64,000 nt of DNA from Ensifer adhaerens (GTDB lineage Bacteria; Pseudomonadota; Alphaproteobacteria; Rhizobiales; Rhizobiaceae), in assembly GCF_000697965.2 (NCBI RefSeq), contig NZ_CP015880.1, forward strand, positions 1 to 64,000, given 5' to 3'. A model generated the notes under the pieces. The model saw only the letters and a list, made by a program, of their open reading frames with translations, was not told the DNA's origin and searched no databases. Below, in pieces: positions 33,188 to 44,846 of the stretch; position 1 is the first letter of the stretch; each line of letters begins with the position of its first letter. Position numbers and translations under genes: made by a program.

Positions 33188-35941
33188 ATGAATTTCGTGA
33201 CAGACTATTCGACCCGCGCGGGGGAGGTTTTATCCGCAGCCGAATTGGCGAGCGAGGAAAGCCGTTCCACGGCGACGCCGATGATGGAACAGTTCATCGA
33301 GATCAAGGCGAACAACCCGGATTCGCTGCTGTTCTACCGCATGGGCGACTTCTACGAGCTGTTCTTCCAGGACGCGGTCGAAGCCTCGCGCGCGCTCGGC
33401 ATCACGCTCACCAAGCGCGGCCAGCACATGGGTCAGGAAATTCCGATGTGTGGCGTGCCGGTACATGCGGCCGACGATTACCTGCAGAAACTGATCGGTC
33501 TCGGCTTTCGCGTCGCCGTCTGCGAGCAGGTGGAAGACCCGGCGGAAGCGAAGAAGCGCGGCAGCAAGTCGGTGGTGCGCCGCGACGTCGTGCGCTTGGT
33601 CACTCCGGGCACGATCACCGAAGAGAAACTGCTTTCGCCGTCCGAGACCAACTATCTGATGGCGCTGGCGCGCATCAAGAGCGGGTCCGAGCCTGCCTAC
33701 GCGCTCGCTTGGATCGACATTTCGACCGGCATCTTCCGCCTCGCCGAGACAGCCGAGAGCCGGCTGCTTGCGGACATCCTGCGTATCGAGCCGCGCGAAC
33801 TGATCCTTGCAGACACCGTGTTTCACGACCCGGAACTAAGGCCCGTCTTCGACGTGCTCGGCCGCGTTGCCGTGCCGCAGCCGGCGGTCTTGTTCGACAG
33901 CGCCACGGCGGAAGGGCGCATCAGCCGCTACTTCGGCGTCAAGACGCTTGATGGCTTCGGCACGTTTTCCCGTGCGGAACTCGCAGCCGCTTCCGCGGCG
34001 ATCTCCTATGTCGAGAAGACCCAGCTTGCCGAACGCCCGGCACTCGGCACGCCGGAGCGCGAAAGTGCCGCCTCGACCTTGTTCATCGATCCGGCGACCC
34101 GCGGCAATCTCGAACTGGTGAAGACGCTGTCCGGCGCGCGCGAGGGCACGCTGCTGAAGGCGCTCGACCGCACGGTGACAAGCGGCGGCGCCCGCCTTCT
34201 TGCCGAGCGGCTGATGTCGCCGCTGACCGACCCGGACCGTATCAATGAGCGTCTCGATTCCATCGAGATCCTGGCGGACCAGCCGTCCTTTGCCGGCGAC
34301 CTGCGCGATGCGCTACGTCGCGCGCCGGATATGCCGCGCGCCCTGTCGCGACTGGCGCTCGGGCGCGGCGGCCCGCGCGACCTCGGTGCCATCCAGGCCG
34401 GCTTGCACGCGTCTGCGTCGATTTCGCGGTTGATGGCGGCGGGCACCCTCTCGGACGAACTGAAGGATGCGCGCGCCGCAATCGATGCGCTTCCCGCAGG
34501 CCTGCTCGGCCTGCTCGATGCGACGCTTGGCGACGAGCTGCCGCTTCTGAAGCGCGACGGCGGTTTCGTCTGCGAAGGCGCCAATGCCGAGCTCGATGAG
34601 GTCCGGGGCCTGCGCGACCAGTCGCGCCGGGTGATCGCCGGGCTGCAGCTGCAATATTCCGAAGAGACCGGCATCAAGTCGCTGAAGATCAAGCACAACA
34701 ACGTGCTCGGCTACTTCATCGAGGTGACGGCGGGCAATGCCGGCTCGATGACCGACACCGACGCCGGTCGCGCCCGTTTCATCCATCGCCAAACGATGGC
34801 GAACGCGATGCGCTTCACCACGACGGAACTGGCCGAGCTTGAAAGCAAGATCGCCAACGCCGCCGACCGGGCGCTGTCGATCGAGCTCGCAGCCTTCGAC
34901 CAGATGACGGCGGAGGTCGTTGCCGCGGCCGAGGTGCTGAAGGCGGCAGCGTTCGCGCTTGCGACCCTCGACGTCTCGGTCGGGCTTGCGGTCCTTGCCG
35001 AGGAGCAGGCCTATGCCCGCCCCACCGTTGACCGCTCGCGCATGTTTGCCATCGACGGCGGCCGACATCCGGTGGTCGAGCAGGCACTGAAGCGCCAGGC
35101 ATCGAATGCCTTCGTCGCCAATGGCTGCGATCTCTCTCCGCCTGAGGGCGAGGAGGGTGGCGCGATCTGGCTGCTCACCGGTCCCAACATGGGCGGTAAA
35201 TCGACCTTCCTGCGCCAGAACGCGCTGATCGCGATCATGGCGCAGATGGGCACCTTCGTTCCTGCCGCGAGCGCCCATATCGGCATCGTCGACCGGCTCT
35301 TCTCCCGCGTCGGCGCCTCCGACGATCTGGCGCGCGGTCGCTCGACCTTCATGGTCGAGATGGTCGAGACCGCGGCGATCCTCAACCAGGCGACCGACCG
35401 CTCGCTGGTGATCCTCGACGAGATCGGTCGTGGCACCGCCACCTTCGACGGCCTGTCAATCGCCTGGGCGGCAGTCGAGCACCTGCATGAGGCGAACCGC
35501 TGCCGCGGCCTCTTTGCCACCCACTTCCATGAACTGACCGTGCTCTCGGAAAAACTCGGCCGTCTCTCGAACGCGACGATGCGCGTCAAGGAATGGCACG
35601 GCGATGTGATCTTCCTGCATGAGGTCGGTCCGGGCGCCGCCGACCGCTCCTATGGCATTCAGGTCGCGCGTCTCGCTGGCCTGCCGGCCTCGGTCGTGGC
35701 TCGCGCCAAGGACGTGCTCGCCAAGCTCGAGGACGCCGATCGCAAGAACCCGGCGAGCCAACTGATCGACGATCTGCCGCTGTTCCAGGTGGCGATCCGT
35801 CGTGAAGAGGTGAAGCCCGCCGGAAACTCCAAGATCGACGAGGCGCTGAAGGCGCTGAACCCCGACGACATGACGCCGCGCGAGGCGCTCGATGCGCTCT
35901 ATGCGCTGAAGAAGGAACTGAGCGCCGCCAAGGCGGGATGA
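33188..35941 (+). CDS. mutS: DNA mismatch repair protein MutS
   Basis: The 917-residue mismatch-recognition ATPase starts methyl-independent or methyl-directed repair with MutL. The N-terminal mismatch-binding domain contains the Phe-x-Glu motif in [11 protein letters not shown], where Phe and Glu contact the mispair. The core and clamp helices occupy about 300–600. The ATPase domain has Walker A ([14 protein letters not shown], about residue 662), Walker B ([15 protein letters not shown]) and the conserved FATHFHELT. It is divergent from the malic enzyme gene with a 103-base gap and is followed by glnD. Confidence 0.97.
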   Translation: MNFVTDYSTRAGEVLSAAELASEESRSTATPMMEQFIEIKANNPDSLLFYRMGDFYELFFQDAVEASRALGITLTKRGQHMGQEIPMCGVPVHAADDYLQKLIGLGFRVAVCEQVEDPAEAKKRGSKSVVRRDVVRLVTPGTITEEKLLSPSETNYLMALARIKSGSEPAYALAWIDISTGIFRLAETAESRLLADILRIEPRELILADTVFHDPELRPVFDVLGRVAVPQPAVLFDSATAEGRISRYFGVKTLDGFGTFSRAELAAASAAISYVEKTQLAERPALGTPERESAASTLFIDPATRGNLELVKTLSGAREGTLLKALDRTVTSGGARLLAERLMSPLTDPDRINERLDSIEILADQPSFAGDLRDALRRAPDMPRALSRLALGRGGPRDLGAIQAGLHASASISRLMAAGTLSDELKDARAAIDALPAGLLGLLDATLGDELPLLKRDGGFVCEGANAELDEVRGLRDQSRRVIAGLQLQYSEETGIKSLKIKHNNVLGYFIEVTAGNAGSMTDTDAGRARFIHRQTMANAMRFTTTELAELESKIANAADRALSIELAAFDQMTAEVVAAAEVLKAAAFALATLDVSVGLAVLAEEQAYARPTVDRSRMFAIDGGRHPVVEQALKRQASNAFVANGCDLSPPEGEEGGAIWLLTGPNMGGKSTFLRQNALIAIMAQMGTFVPAASAHIGIVDRLFSRVGASDDLARGRSTFMVEMVETAAILNQATDRSLVILDEIGRGTATFDGLSIAWAAVEHLHEANRCRGLFATHFHELTVLSEKLGRLSNATMRVKEWHGDVIFLHEVGPGAADRSYGIQVARLAGLPASVVARAKDVLAKLEDADRKNPASQLIDDLPLFQVAIRREEVKPAGNSKIDEALKALNPDDMTPREALDALYALKKELSAAKAG

Positions 35942-35944
35942 CAG

Positions 35945-36075
35945 GACGTGCGTGCGGTTTTCCGCTCGCACTCTATCACCCGTTGGCCGAAGCGGCGCTA
36001 CGCCTTTTTCCTGTGCAAGCCGTCTGTAAAAAGGCTATACAGCGCCGCACGCTTTTGCGGGCGCGGCGCTCGAAT
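35945..36075. repeat. Intergenic repeat fragments between mutS and glnD
   Basis: Two pieces can be recognised. At 35945–35975, GTGCGTGCGGTTTTCCGCTC matches the core seen at 9293 and in the 54715 array. At about 36036–36072, ACAGCGCCGC...GCGGCGCT resembles, in reverse orientation, the right-hand palindrome of the RIME-like elements around hrcA. Both look like partial copies. Confidence 0.5.
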
Positions 36076-36177
36076 TGTTGTGTGGTCTTTATTCGGCCTC
36101 GGTCGCAAGGATCATGCAGGAGCGCTTGACAGCGAACGACCACGCAACCAGTCGGACAGGACGCCCCTCGGCACTTC

Positions 36178-39021
36178 ATGGGCAGACACGAAACCTTCTT
36201 TCCCGAAATCCTCGACGTCGCAGCGCTCCGGGCAAAATGCGACTTCATCGCCTCGGCCCACGCCGAACAGCGCGACCCGATGCGTCAGGCATTGCTGGCG
36301 GCTTTCAAGCAGGCAAATGTCGCCGGCCGGGCGAAGGCCCGCGAGCTGTTCAACGCCGATGGTGCTGGCATTCTCTGCGCCGAACGTATTTCCTGGCTGC
36401 AGGATCAACTGATTACAGTGCTGCATGATTTCGTGCTGAACGAGATCTTCGACGCAGCCAATGCACCGCCCGCGTCCCGGATCGCCGTGACGGCGGTCGG
36501 CGGCTATGGCCGCGGCACGCTGGCGCCGGGTTCAGACATCGATCTTCTGTTCCTGCTGCCGGTCAAGAAGGCCGTCTGGGCCGAGCCGGCGATCGAGTTC
36601 ATGCTCTATATACTCTGGGATCTGGGCTTCAAGGTCGGCCACGCCACCCGCACCATCGACGAGTGCATCCGGCTATCGCGCGCCGACATGACGATCCGCA
36701 CGGCCATCCTCGAGACGCGCTATATCTGTGGCTCCGAGACATTGTGCGCCGAGCTTGAAACGCGCTTCGATCATGAGATCGTCCGCAACACCGGCCCGGA
36801 TTTCATCGCCGCCAAGCTTGCCGAACGCGACGAGCGCCACCGCAAGGCCGGCGACACGCGCTACCTCGTCGAGCCCAACGTCAAGGAAGGCAAGGGCGGG
36901 CTTCGCGACCTGCACACGCTGTTCTGGATCGCCAAGTACTTCTACCGGCTGAAGGACACCGCCGACCTCGTCAAGCTCGGCGTGCTTTCGCGGCAGGAGT
37001 ACCAGCTCTTCCAGAAGGCCGAGGACTTCCTCTGGGCGGTGCGCTGCCACATGCATTTCCTCACCGGAAAATCCGAGGAACGGCTCTCTTTCGACATCCA
37101 GCGCGAGATCGCCGAGGCACTCGGCTATCACGACCATCCGGGCCTTTCAGCCGTCGAACGCTTCATGAAGCACTTCTTCCTGGTGGCAAAGGACGTCGGC
37201 GATCTCACCCGTATCTTCTGCGCAGCACTCGAAGATCAGCAGGCCAAGGACGCGCCCGGCATTTCCGGGCTCATCGGCCGCTTCACCCATCGTAGCCGCA
37301 AGATTGCCGGAACGCTCGATTTCGTCGACGACGGCGGTCGCATCGCGCTTGCAAGCCCCGACGTCTTTAAGCGCGATCCGGTCAATCTGCTGCGCTTCTT
37401 CCACATCGCCGATATCAACGGGCTGGAATTCCACCCGGCGGCACTGCGCCAGGTCACGCGGTCGCTGAGCCTGATCAAGCCGGCGCTGCGCGAAAACGAG
37501 GAGGCGAACCGCCTCTTCCTGTCGATCCTCACGTCCCGCCGCAAGCCGGAGCTGATCCTCCGGCGCATGAACGAAGCCGGCGTGCTCGGCCGCTTCATTC
37601 CGGATTTCGGCAAGATCGTCTCGATGATGCAGTTCAACATGTATCATCACTATACGGTCGACGAGCATCTGCTGCGCACCGTCGACGTGCTGTCGCGCAT
37701 CGAAGGCGGTATCGAGGAGGAGGCCCATCCGCTCGTCGCCAAGCTGATGCCGGGGATCGAGGAGCGCGAGGCGCTCTATGTCGCCGTGCTGCTGCACGAC
37801 ATCGCCAAGGGCCGGCCGGAGGATCACTCGACCGCCGGCGCCAAGGTGGCACGCAAGCTCTGCCCGCGCTTCGGGCTGTCGCCGAAGCAGACGGAGCTGG
37901 TCGCCTGGCTGATCGAGGAGCATCTGCTGATGTCGATGGTCGCCCAGACGCGCGACCTCAACGACCGCAAGACGATCGTCGACTTTGCCGAGCGGGTACA
38001 GTCGCTTGATCGGTTGAAGATGCTGCTCGTCCTGACCGTCTGCGATATCCGCGCCGTCGGCCCGGGTGTCTGGAACGGCTGGAAGGGACAGCTTCTGCGC
38101 ACGCTCTACTACGAGACCGAGCTGTTGCTGTCGGGCGGCTTCTCCGAGCTGTCGCGCAAGGAGCGTGCGGCCCATGCCGCCGTCATGCTCGGCGAGGCCT
38201 TGACGGACTGGTCCGAGAAGGAGCGCGAGGATTACGTGCGCCTGCACTACCAGCCCTATCTCCTGACGGTGGCGCTGGAAGACCAGATCCGGCATGCGCG
38301 CTTCATCCGCGAGGCGGATGCCGCCGGCAAGGCGCTGGCGACGATGGTGCGTACCCACCAGTTCCACGCGATCACCGAAATCACCGTGCTTTCGCCCGAC
38401 CATCCGCGGCTTTTGACCGTGATTGCCGGTGCCTGTGCGGCCGCCGGCGCAAACATCGTCGACGCGCAGATCTTCACGACCTCGGACGGCCGTGCGCTCG
38501 ATACCATCCTCGTCAACCGCGAGTTCGCCGTCGACGAGGACGAGATGCGCCGGGCAGCGAGCATCGGCAAGCTGATCGAGGACGTGCTTTCGGGCCGCAA
38601 GCGGCTGCCGGAAGTCATTGCCAGCCGCACCAAGGTGAAGAAGCGCACCAAGGCGTTTACCGTCACGCCGGAAGTGACGATCAGCAACACGCTGTCGAAC
38701 AAGTTCACCGTGATCGAAGTCGAAGGCCTCGACCGTCCAGGCCTCTTGTCCGAGATCACCGCGGTGCTATCCGATCTTTCGCTCGACATCGCCTCGGCCC
38801 ACATCACCACCTTCGGTGAAAAGGTGATCGACACCTTCTACGTCACCGATCTCGTCGGCCAGAAGGTGACGAGTGAAAACCGTCAGATGAACATTGCCGC
38901 CCGCCTCAAGGCCGTCATGGCCGGGGAGGGGGACGAGGCGCGCGACCGCATGCCCTCGGGCATCATCGCGCCGCCCCCGGGCGTTTCCTCCGCTCAAAGA
39001 ACGACAAAAGCCGAAACATGA
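36178..39021 (+). CDS. glnD: Bifunctional uridylyltransferase/uridylyl-removing enzyme GlnD
   Basis: The 947-residue nitrogen sensor uridylylates PII proteins (GlnB/GlnK) when glutamine is low and removes UMP when it is high. Domains in order: nucleotidyltransferase with [18 protein letters not shown] (about residue 108–125), a linker with [12 protein letters not shown], an HD phosphohydrolase domain ([14 protein letters not shown], about 540), and two C-terminal ACT domains (about 734 and 842; [19 protein letters not shown] and [20 protein letters not shown]). The stop overlaps murJ by four bases. rpoN and ptsN, also in this window, belong to the same nitrogen control network. Confidence 0.97.
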   Translation: MGRHETFFPEILDVAALRAKCDFIASAHAEQRDPMRQALLAAFKQANVAGRAKARELFNADGAGILCAERISWLQDQLITVLHDFVLNEIFDAANAPPASRIAVTAVGGYGRGTLAPGSDIDLLFLLPVKKAVWAEPAIEFMLYILWDLGFKVGHATRTIDECIRLSRADMTIRTAILETRYICGSETLCAELETRFDHEIVRNTGPDFIAAKLAERDERHRKAGDTRYLVEPNVKEGKGGLRDLHTLFWIAKYFYRLKDTADLVKLGVLSRQEYQLFQKAEDFLWAVRCHMHFLTGKSEERLSFDIQREIAEALGYHDHPGLSAVERFMKHFFLVAKDVGDLTRIFCAALEDQQAKDAPGISGLIGRFTHRSRKIAGTLDFVDDGGRIALASPDVFKRDPVNLLRFFHIADINGLEFHPAALRQVTRSLSLIKPALRENEEANRLFLSILTSRRKPELILRRMNEAGVLGRFIPDFGKIVSMMQFNMYHHYTVDEHLLRTVDVLSRIEGGIEEEAHPLVAKLMPGIEEREALYVAVLLHDIAKGRPEDHSTAGAKVARKLCPRFGLSPKQTELVAWLIEEHLLMSMVAQTRDLNDRKTIVDFAERVQSLDRLKMLLVLTVCDIRAVGPGVWNGWKGQLLRTLYYETELLLSGGFSELSRKERAAHAAVMLGEALTDWSEKEREDYVRLHYQPYLLTVALEDQIRHARFIREADAAGKALATMVRTHQFHAITEITVLSPDHPRLLTVIAGACAAAGANIVDAQIFTTSDGRALDTILVNREFAVDEDEMRRAASIGKLIEDVLSGRKRLPEVIASRTKVKKRTKAFTVTPEVTISNTLSNKFTVIEVEGLDRPGLLSEITAVLSDLSLDIASAHITTFGEKVIDTFYVTDLVGQKVTSENRQMNIAARLKAVMAGEGDEARDRMPSGIIAPPPGVSSAQRTTKAET

Positions 39022-40622
39022 GTCTGGTCAAGAAATTTGCAACCGTCGGCGGCGCGACGCTCGGAAGCCGCCTGTTCGGCTTCATCCGCGAAACCTTCAT
39101 GGCGGCAGCGCTTGGCACCGGCCCGGTTGCCGACGCCTTCAACACCGCCTTCCGTCTGCCCAACACCTTCCGCCGGCTGTTTGCCGAGGGCGCCTTCAAT
39201 TCCGCTTTCGTGCCGCTCTTTGCCCGGGAAATCGAGGCGAACGGCATGGATGGGGCGCGGCGTTTCTCCGAGGAGGTCTTTGGCGTCCTCTTCACCGTGC
39301 TCCTGTTCCTGACGATCGCGATGGAACTGACGATGCCCTTCATCGTCAGCAACCTGATCGCGCCCGGCTTTGCCGACGATCCGGAAAAACTCGGAAGCAC
39401 CATCGTCTTTGCCGCGATCATGTTCCCCTATCTCGCCTGTATGTCGCTGGCGGCGATGATGGCGGGCATGCTGAATTCGCTGCACCGCTATTTCGCGGCG
39501 GCGATCGCGCCGGTCTTCCTCAATTTCATCCTCATCGGCGTGCTCGGCTATGCCTGGTATGCGGGCCAGGATCCGATCGCGGTCGGCTACGGCCTTTCCT
39601 GGGGCGTCATGGCCGCCGGTCTCGTCCAGCTCGCAATCGTCTGGATCGCCGTGCGCGATGCCGGCATCAAGATCGGCCTTCGTCGCCCGAAGATGACCGC
39701 CAACGTGAAGCGCCTGCTCGTACTGGCGCTGCCGGCGGCGATCACCGGCGGCATCACCCAGATCAACCTCCTGATCAACACCAACATTGCGTCTGCCCAG
39801 GAAGGTGCGGTGTCGTCGCTCGTCTATGCCGACCGTATCTATCAGCTTCCGCTCGGCGTCGTCGGCATTGCCGTCGCAACCGTGCTTCTGCCGGAGCTCG
39901 CCCGCGCGCTGCGTTCGGGCAATGTCAACGAGGCCTCGAACCTGCAGAACCGCTCGGTCGAGTTCACGCTGTTCCTGACGCTGCCGGCCGCCGCCGCTTT
40001 GCTCGTCATGTCCGAGCCAATCGTCCGGTTGCTGTTCGAGCGCGGCAAGTTCTCGCCGGAATCGACCATCATCGTCGGTCATATCCTGGCAATTTACGGC
40101 CTCGGCCTGCCGGCCTTCGTGCTGATCAAGGCCTTCATTCCCGGCTTTTTCGCGCGCGAGGACACGCGCACGCCGATGATCTTCGCCGCGATTTCCGTCG
40201 TCGTGAACGTGTCCCTGGCGCTCACCCTGTTCCCACGGCTTGGCGCGAGCGGCATCGCCACCGCCGAGATCGTTGCCGGCTGGGTGAATGCCGTGCTGCT
40301 TTTCGCAACGCTTGTCTGGCGCGGCCATTGGGGCAGGGACATCCCGCTTCTGACCCGTATCCCGCGTCTCGTCCTCGCGGCGGCGGGCATGGCGGCGGCG
40401 CTGTATTACGCTGTCGGCTGGTTCGCTTTCGAACTGTCCTCTGCCGCGTCCCTGCTGACGCGGGCAACGACGCTGACGGGCCTGGTCGCAGTCGCCATGG
40501 TGATCTACTTCGGGCTCGCCTTCGGCCTCGGCGGCGCGAGCCTCGGCATGATCCGCCGCAACATCAAGCGGGGCGCGAAAGCGCCTGCGGAGCCTGCAGC
40601 AACGCCGGAGGCGGGTGACTGA
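39018..40622 (+). CDS. murJ: Lipid II flippase MurJ (MviN)
   Basis: The 534-residue polytopic membrane protein has about 14 transmembrane segments and flips lipid II across the inner membrane for peptidoglycan synthesis. The N-terminal signature ([53 protein letters not shown]) is diagnostic for MviN/MurJ. The start overlaps the glnD stop (ATGA), an order I recall from other Rhizobiales, and the stop overlaps the next VOC gene by one base. Confidence 0.96.
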   Translation: MSLVKKFATVGGATLGSRLFGFIRETFMAAALGTGPVADAFNTAFRLPNTFRRLFAEGAFNSAFVPLFAREIEANGMDGARRFSEEVFGVLFTVLLFLTIAMELTMPFIVSNLIAPGFADDPEKLGSTIVFAAIMFPYLACMSLAAMMAGMLNSLHRYFAAAIAPVFLNFILIGVLGYAWYAGQDPIAVGYGLSWGVMAAGLVQLAIVWIAVRDAGIKIGLRRPKMTANVKRLLVLALPAAITGGITQINLLINTNIASAQEGAVSSLVYADRIYQLPLGVVGIAVATVLLPELARALRSGNVNEASNLQNRSVEFTLFLTLPAAAALLVMSEPIVRLLFERGKFSPESTIIVGHILAIYGLGLPAFVLIKAFIPGFFAREDTRTPMIFAAISVVVNVSLALTLFPRLGASGIATAEIVAGWVNAVLLFATLVWRGHWGRDIPLLTRIPRLVLAAAGMAAALYYAVGWFAFELSSAASLLTRATTLTGLVAVAMVIYFGLAFGLGGASLGMIRRNIKRGAKAPAEPAATPEAGD

Positions 40623-41014
40623 TGCGCCAGACGATCGCACGCATTGCCCTGGTCGTGCCGGATTATGACGCCGGCATCGCCTTCTATTGCGGCAAGCTCG
40701 GTTTTGATCTCTTGGAGGACACCGTTCTCGACGCCACCAAGCGCTGGGTCGTCGTCCGTCCCAAGGGGGCCGTCGAAACGGCGCTGCTGCTTGCCAAGGC
40801 TGACGGCGAGCGCCAGCAGGCGGCGGTCGGCAACCAGACCGGCGGGCGGGTCGGGTTCTTCCTGTTCACCGACGATTTTTCCCGCGACCATGCGGCGATG
40901 CTGGCCGCAGGCGTCGTCTTTCTGGAGGCGCCGCGCCATGAGCCCTATGGCACCGTGGCGGTCTTCAGCGATCCCTTCGGCAACCATTGGGATCTGCTGC
41001 AGCCGGCGGGATGA
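40622..41014 (+). CDS. VOC-family (glyoxalase-like) protein
   Basis: A 130-residue vicinal-oxygen-chelate protein with one pair of beta-alpha-beta modules: IARIALVVPDYDAGIAFYCGKL at the start and EPYGTVAVFSDPFGNHWDLLQ at the end. His of GNHWDL replaces the more common Glu position nearby. Substrate is unknown. The start codon overlaps the murJ stop (TGATG), so it is translated from the glnD–murJ transcript. Confidence 0.85.
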   Translation: MRQTIARIALVVPDYDAGIAFYCGKLGFDLLEDTVLDATKRWVVVRPKGAVETALLLAKADGERQQAAVGNQTGGRVGFFLFTDDFSRDHAAMLAAGVVFLEAPRHEPYGTVAVFSDPFGNHWDLLQPAG

Positions 41015-41125
41015 AGGGGCTTCTCCGAGCCTCTTGATTGCCTCTCATCCTGCGTGCATAAGCCAGTCCGTTAGCTACATGGGCGATCATGCCCTGGGGC
41101 CCTCCACCAGCCTATTGAGGACGAC

Positions 41126-42190
41126 ATGAACGAATTTAAGCCGCTCGTATTCTCCGGCGTTCAGCCGACGGGCAATCTCCATCTCGGCAATTATCTCGGC
41201 GCGATCCGCAAGTTCGTGGCGCTGCAGGAAAACAACGATTGCATCTATTGCGTCGTCGACCTGCACTCGATCACCGCGCAGCTCGTGCATGAGGACCTGA
41301 AGGGGCAGATCCGCTCGATCGCCGCCGCCTTCATCGCTTCGGGCATCGATCCGAACAAGCATATTGTCTTCAACCAGTCGGCCGTGCCGCAGCACGCGGA
41401 ACTCGCCTGGATCTTCAATTGCGTCGCCCGCATCGGCTGGATGAACCGCATGACGCAGTTCAAGGACAAGGCCGGCAAGGACCGCGAGAATGCGTCGCTC
41501 GGCCTGCTGGCCTATCCGAGTCTGATGGCGGCCGACATCCTCGTCTATCGCGCCACCCATGTTCCCGTTGGCGACGACCAGAAGCAGCACCTGGAGCTGA
41601 CGCGTGATATCGCCCAGAAGTTCAACATCGACTTCATGGAGCATATTCGCAGCGCTGGTTACGGTGTCGACATGGTTGTCGGCGAAGAGCCGATCCATGC
41701 CTACTTCCCGCCGGTCGAGCCGCTGATCGGTGGCGCTACGCCGCGCGTCATGTCGCTGCGTGACGGCACCAAGAAGATGTCGAAGTCGGATCCCTCCGAT
41801 CTCTCGCGCGTCAACCTGATGGACGACGCAGAGACGATCTCGAAGAAGATCCGCAAGGCCAAGACCGATCCGGACGCGCTTCCGAGCGAAGTGGACGGTC
41901 TGAAGGGTCGTCCCGAGGCGGACAACCTCGTCGGTATCTACGCGGCGCTGTCGGACAAGACCAAGGAGCAGGTGCTCGCCGAATTCGGTGGGCAGCAGTT
42001 CTCGGTCTTCAAGCCGGCGCTGGTCGACCTTGCGGTTGAGGTTCTCTCGCCGATCACGGCCGAGATGCGCCGCCTGATGGGCGACACCGCCCATATCGAC
42101 GCAATCCTTAGGGATGGCGGCGAGCGGGCGCGGGCGCGGGCAGAAAAGACGATGCGCGAAGTGCGCGAAATCATCGGCTTTCTGCAGTAA
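41126..42190 (+). CDS. trpS: Tryptophanyl-tRNA synthetase
   Basis: The 354-residue class I synthetase charges tRNA-Trp. The HIGH-type motif is [11 protein letters not shown] near the N-terminus and the KMSKS loop is intact ([10 protein letters not shown]). [27 protein letters not shown] and [19 protein letters not shown] fit TrpS; the last includes a stretch somewhat longer than in E. coli TrpS. ATG 41126 has GAGG upstream. A clear terminator follows. Confidence 0.97.
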   Translation: MNEFKPLVFSGVQPTGNLHLGNYLGAIRKFVALQENNDCIYCVVDLHSITAQLVHEDLKGQIRSIAAAFIASGIDPNKHIVFNQSAVPQHAELAWIFNCVARIGWMNRMTQFKDKAGKDRENASLGLLAYPSLMAADILVYRATHVPVGDDQKQHLELTRDIAQKFNIDFMEHIRSAGYGVDMVVGEEPIHAYFPPVEPLIGGATPRVMSLRDGTKKMSKSDPSDLSRVNLMDDAETISKKIRKAKTDPDALPSEVDGLKGRPEADNLVGIYAALSDKTKEQVLAEFGGQQFSVFKPALVDLAVEVLSPITAEMRRLMGDTAHIDAILRDGGERARARAEKTMREVREIIGFLQ

Positions 42191-42196
42191 ATTGAT

Positions 42197-42232
42197 TGGG
42201 TCCGGGGAACTCCCGGACCCAGTTTCATTTTG
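42197..42232 (+). terminator. Rho-independent terminator of trpS
   Basis: GGGTCCGGG (42198–42206) and CCCGGACCC (42212–42220) form a perfect nine-base-pair stem with a five-base loop, followed by AGTTTCATTTT. Confidence 0.82.
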
Positions 42233-42356
42233 ATGGTCGGACTTCGCTAGCCGAAGTGAACCTCGACCGGAAAGCCTCGGGCACTTTTCCGTGCCCTCGT
42301 CCGAAACGCAAAAATCAGACCTTGCGGCGGCTCGCGCGGGATGTATTGTTCACCCT

Positions 42357-42848
42357 ATGGTCTCGACCCGACTCTCTCGACTTGAAGGACACCGCCGCAA
42401 ATTCATGGCGGTGATAGACGATACCCCGGAATGCGGGCGCGCCGTGCACTATGCGGGCATGCGCGCCAAGAATTCCAATGGTGGCCTCGTCCTGCTCTAT
42501 GTGATCGCCGACGGCGACTTCCAGCAATGGCTGGGGGTCGAGGAAATCATGCGTGCGGAAGCACGCGAGGAGGCCGAGGCGACGCTCGCCAAGGTGTCCC
42601 AATCGGTCCGCGAGCGGATCGGCATCGAGCCCGAGGTCGTCATCCGCGAGGGCACGGCCACGGAGCAGATCCACGCGGCGATCGAAGAAGATCGCGACAT
42701 CGCCATTCTGGTTCTCGCGGCCGGCTCGGCGAAAGAAGGCCCCGGTCCGCTGGTGTCGTCCATTGCCGGCAAGGCCGCGGCCTTTCCGATCCCCGTCACG
42801 GTCATCCCGGATGCCTTGACGGATGAGGAGATCGACGCGCTCAGCTGA
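42357..42848 (+). CDS. Universal stress protein (UspA family)
   Basis: A 163-residue single-domain UspA-like protein. It begins with the KFMAVIDDTPECGRAVHYAG strand-helix (the Asp is the ATP-site start) and has VVIREGTATEQIHAAIEED and LVLAAGSAKEGPGPLVSSIAGK, the last corresponding to the G-2X-G-9X-G(S/T) nucleotide-binding loop. It probably binds ATP and acts in stress survival; the precise role is unknown. The start is uncertain (ATG 42357 chosen; the frame is open to 42291). Confidence 0.85.
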   Translation: MVSTRLSRLEGHRRKFMAVIDDTPECGRAVHYAGMRAKNSNGGLVLLYVIADGDFQQWLGVEEIMRAEAREEAEATLAKVSQSVRERIGIEPEVVIREGTATEQIHAAIEEDRDIAILVLAAGSAKEGPGPLVSSIAGKAAAFPIPVTVIPDALTDEEIDALS

Positions 42849-42953
42849 CCTGCGTCGCTATGTGCTCTTGCGACTAGACGGCCATGCTCCTATATTCTTT
42901 TGAATTATTCTAAAAAGCTGGGCGGATGCCGCTCCGGCGAAACGGAGACAGAC

Positions 42954-43520
42954 ATGTTCATTCAGACCGAAGCCACGCCGAATCCGGCGACGCTGAAGTT
43001 TTTGCCGGGCAAGGTCGTCCTGGAAAACGGCACGGCCGAGTTCCGCGACGAGGAAGAAGCACGCGCCGGCTCGCCGCTCGCGGCACGGCTGTTTTCGATC
43101 CCCGGCGTCACCGGCGTCTATTTCGGCTACGATTTCATTACCGTCAGCAAGGAAGGCCAGGAATGGCAGCACCTGAAGCCGGCGATCCTCGGTTCGATCA
43201 TGGAGCACTTCATGTCGGGCCAGGCGATCATGGCTGGCAGCGGCCGCGCCGAGCAGTCCGACGAGGAAGACGAGTTCTTCGACGAGGGTGACGAAACGAT
43301 CGTCGCCACGATCAAGGAACTGTTGGAAACCCGCGTACGTCCGGCCGTCGCCCAGGATGGCGGTGACATCACCTTCCGCGGCTTCAAGGATGGGACTGTG
43401 TTCCTCAACATGAAGGGCGCCTGCTCCGGTTGCCCGTCGTCCACCGCGACGCTGAAGCATGGCGTGCAGAACCTGCTGCGCCACTTCGTTCCCGAGGTGG
43501 AGGCCGTCGAGGCCGTCTGA
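42954..43520 (+). CDS. NfuA/NifU-type Fe-S cluster scaffold or carrier protein
   Basis: A 188-residue protein with an N-terminal Nfu_N domain (MFIQTEATPNPATLKFLPGK, in parts) and a C-terminal NifU domain. The C-terminal domain contains the cluster-binding CxxC in GACSGCPSSTATL and the preceding VAQDGGDITF motif. It delivers 4Fe-4S clusters to target enzymes; MiaB, encoded at 45803 and needing two clusters, is one plausible client. ATG 42954 has CGGAG upstream. A hairpin follows the gene, separating it from tsaB. Confidence 0.93.
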   Translation: MFIQTEATPNPATLKFLPGKVVLENGTAEFRDEEEARAGSPLAARLFSIPGVTGVYFGYDFITVSKEGQEWQHLKPAILGSIMEHFMSGQAIMAGSGRAEQSDEEDEFFDEGDETIVATIKELLETRVRPAVAQDGGDITFRGFKDGTVFLNMKGACSGCPSSTATLKHGVQNLLRHFVPEVEAVEAV

Positions 43521-43565
43521 TATAGCGCGCGCCTGTCCGGCGCGCCGGTTTCGCGTATCGATTTT

Positions 43566-43595
43566 GCCGCAAAGCCCGATCGGCTTTGCGGCTTG
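43566..43595 (+). terminator. Hairpin downstream of the NfuA-type gene
   Basis: GCCGCAAAGCC (43566–43576) and GGCTTTGCGGC (43582–43592) form an 11-base-pair stem with a five-base loop, then TTG. The T-run is short, so termination may be partial. Confidence 0.6.
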
Positions 43596-43621
43596 TGGCG
43601 TCTGAAAGATCCTGCGTTGAA

Positions 43622-44281
43622 ATGATTGTACTTGCGCTCGACACGTCCGGTTCCGGTTGCTCCGTTGCCGTCTATGACAGCGAAACGGAAGCCGTGCTCG
43701 GGCGTTCCGGGGCCGATCTCGGCAAGGGACACGCCGAGCGGCTGATGGAGTTCGTCGACGAGGCATTGGCTGCGTCCGGCCGGTCGCTTGACGCTATCGA
43801 CCGCATCGCCGTCACTGTCGGCCCGGGATCCTTCACCGGCATTCGCGTCGGCGTAGCGGCCGCTCGCGGCCTGGCGCTTGCGCTCGGCAAACCCGCCGTC
43901 GGCGTCTCGACACTTGCGGTCGTGGCCGAGGGGCTGCGCCGGACGGCCGCCGGAAAGCCCGTCCTTGTCGCCATCGACGCCAAGCGGGACGAGGTCTATC
44001 TCCAGGCTTTCGATGCGACCGGTAGCGCCACGGGTGAGCCCGAAGCACTCTCCGTCGGAAGTGCGCGCGAACGATTTGCCGGTTTCGACGGCGTCATAGG
44101 CGGCTCCGGCGCGCATCTCGTCGCTGCCGATCTACCGCTCAAGCCTTCAGAACTCATCGATGTCGCCGCCGTCGCCAAACTTGGTGCCGCTGCCGATCCA
44201 GCCTCGGCCAAGCCGCGTCCGTTATATCTCCGAGGCCCCGACGCCAAGCCGCAGGCGGGCTTCGCGATTGCCCGAGCATAG
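43622..44281 (+). CDS. tsaB: tRNA threonylcarbamoyladenosine biosynthesis protein TsaB
   Basis: A 219-residue ASKHA-fold protein, partner of TsaD and TsaE in making t6A37 of ANN-decoding tRNAs. It starts with ALDTSGSGCSVAVYD and has GPGSFTGIRVGVAAARGLAL, the TsaB signature, then AIDAKRDEVYLQAF. It lacks the metal-binding histidines of TsaD, as expected. ATG 43622 gives the normal N-terminus. rimI follows after six bases, a widespread pairing. Confidence 0.95.
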   Translation: MIVLALDTSGSGCSVAVYDSETEAVLGRSGADLGKGHAERLMEFVDEALAASGRSLDAIDRIAVTVGPGSFTGIRVGVAAARGLALALGKPAVGVSTLAVVAEGLRRTAAGKPVLVAIDAKRDEVYLQAFDATGSATGEPEALSVGSARERFAGFDGVIGGSGAHLVAADLPLKPSELIDVAAVAKLGAAADPASAKPRPLYLRGPDAKPQAGFAIARA

Positions 44282-44287
44282 ACCGAG

Positions 44288-44785
44288 ATGAGCTTCACCG
44301 ATTACTTCACCCGCCGCACCGAGTTCGACATCTTCCCCTTGGAGGAGGCGGACCTGATTGCCGCGGCGGCGCTGCACCGTCAGCGTTTCGCGGCCCCGTG
44401 GAGCGATGGCGAAATCCATGCGCTTCTGGTCCAAGAGACGGTGTTCGGCTTTGTCGCCCGGCAGACCAATGGCAGCTTTCGCCCGGCATTCGGTGGGTTT
44501 GTCCTGTCGCGTGCGGTTGCCGGTGAGGCGGAAATCCTGACGATCGGTGTCGAGCCGCGTTATGCGCGCTCCGGTCTCGGCTGGCGGTTGATGCAGGCGG
44601 CAATGCGTGAAGCGCTGGTCAAGGGCTCCGAGGCCCTGTTCCTCGAAGTCGACGAGACCAACCAGCCGGCAATCGGGCTTTACCGTAAGCTCGGCTTCAA
44701 CAAGGTCGCCGAACGCCGCGCCTATTACCAGGACAAGGCCGGCCAGCGGACCGCCGCGCTTGTCATGCGGCTCGATCTTCGCTAG
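44288..44785 (+). CDS. rimI: Ribosomal-protein-S18-alanine N-acetyltransferase-like GNAT protein
   Basis: A 165-residue GNAT acetyltransferase. The acetyl-CoA-binding segment is AEILTIGVEPRYARSGLGWRLMQ (in parts: V-x-x-x-x-R-x-x-G-x-G). FLEVDETNQPAIGLYRKLGF is the typical RimI C-terminal half. Its position six bases after tsaB supports RimI, which acetylates the N-terminus of ribosomal protein S18. Other protein N-acetyltransferase activity cannot be excluded. Confidence 0.9.
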   Translation: MSFTDYFTRRTEFDIFPLEEADLIAAAALHRQRFAAPWSDGEIHALLVQETVFGFVARQTNGSFRPAFGGFVLSRAVAGEAEILTIGVEPRYARSGLGWRLMQAAMREALVKGSEALFLEVDETNQPAIGLYRKLGFNKVAERRAYYQDKAGQRTAALVMRLDLR

Positions 44786-44802
44786 TCCCGACACGGACAG
44801 GG

Positions 44803-44846
44803 GCAGGATGAGGAAGGCCAAGGCGGTCTTCCGCCCGCATCCCGCA
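44803..44846. repeat. Degenerate palindromic repeat between rimI and olsA
   Basis: GCAGGATGAGGAA...GCGGTCTTCCGCCCGCATCCCGC has the same outer GGATG/CATCC arms and inner GGAA/TTCC arms as the element at 9293–9340, with mismatches. It appears to be an older copy of the same family. Confidence 0.55.
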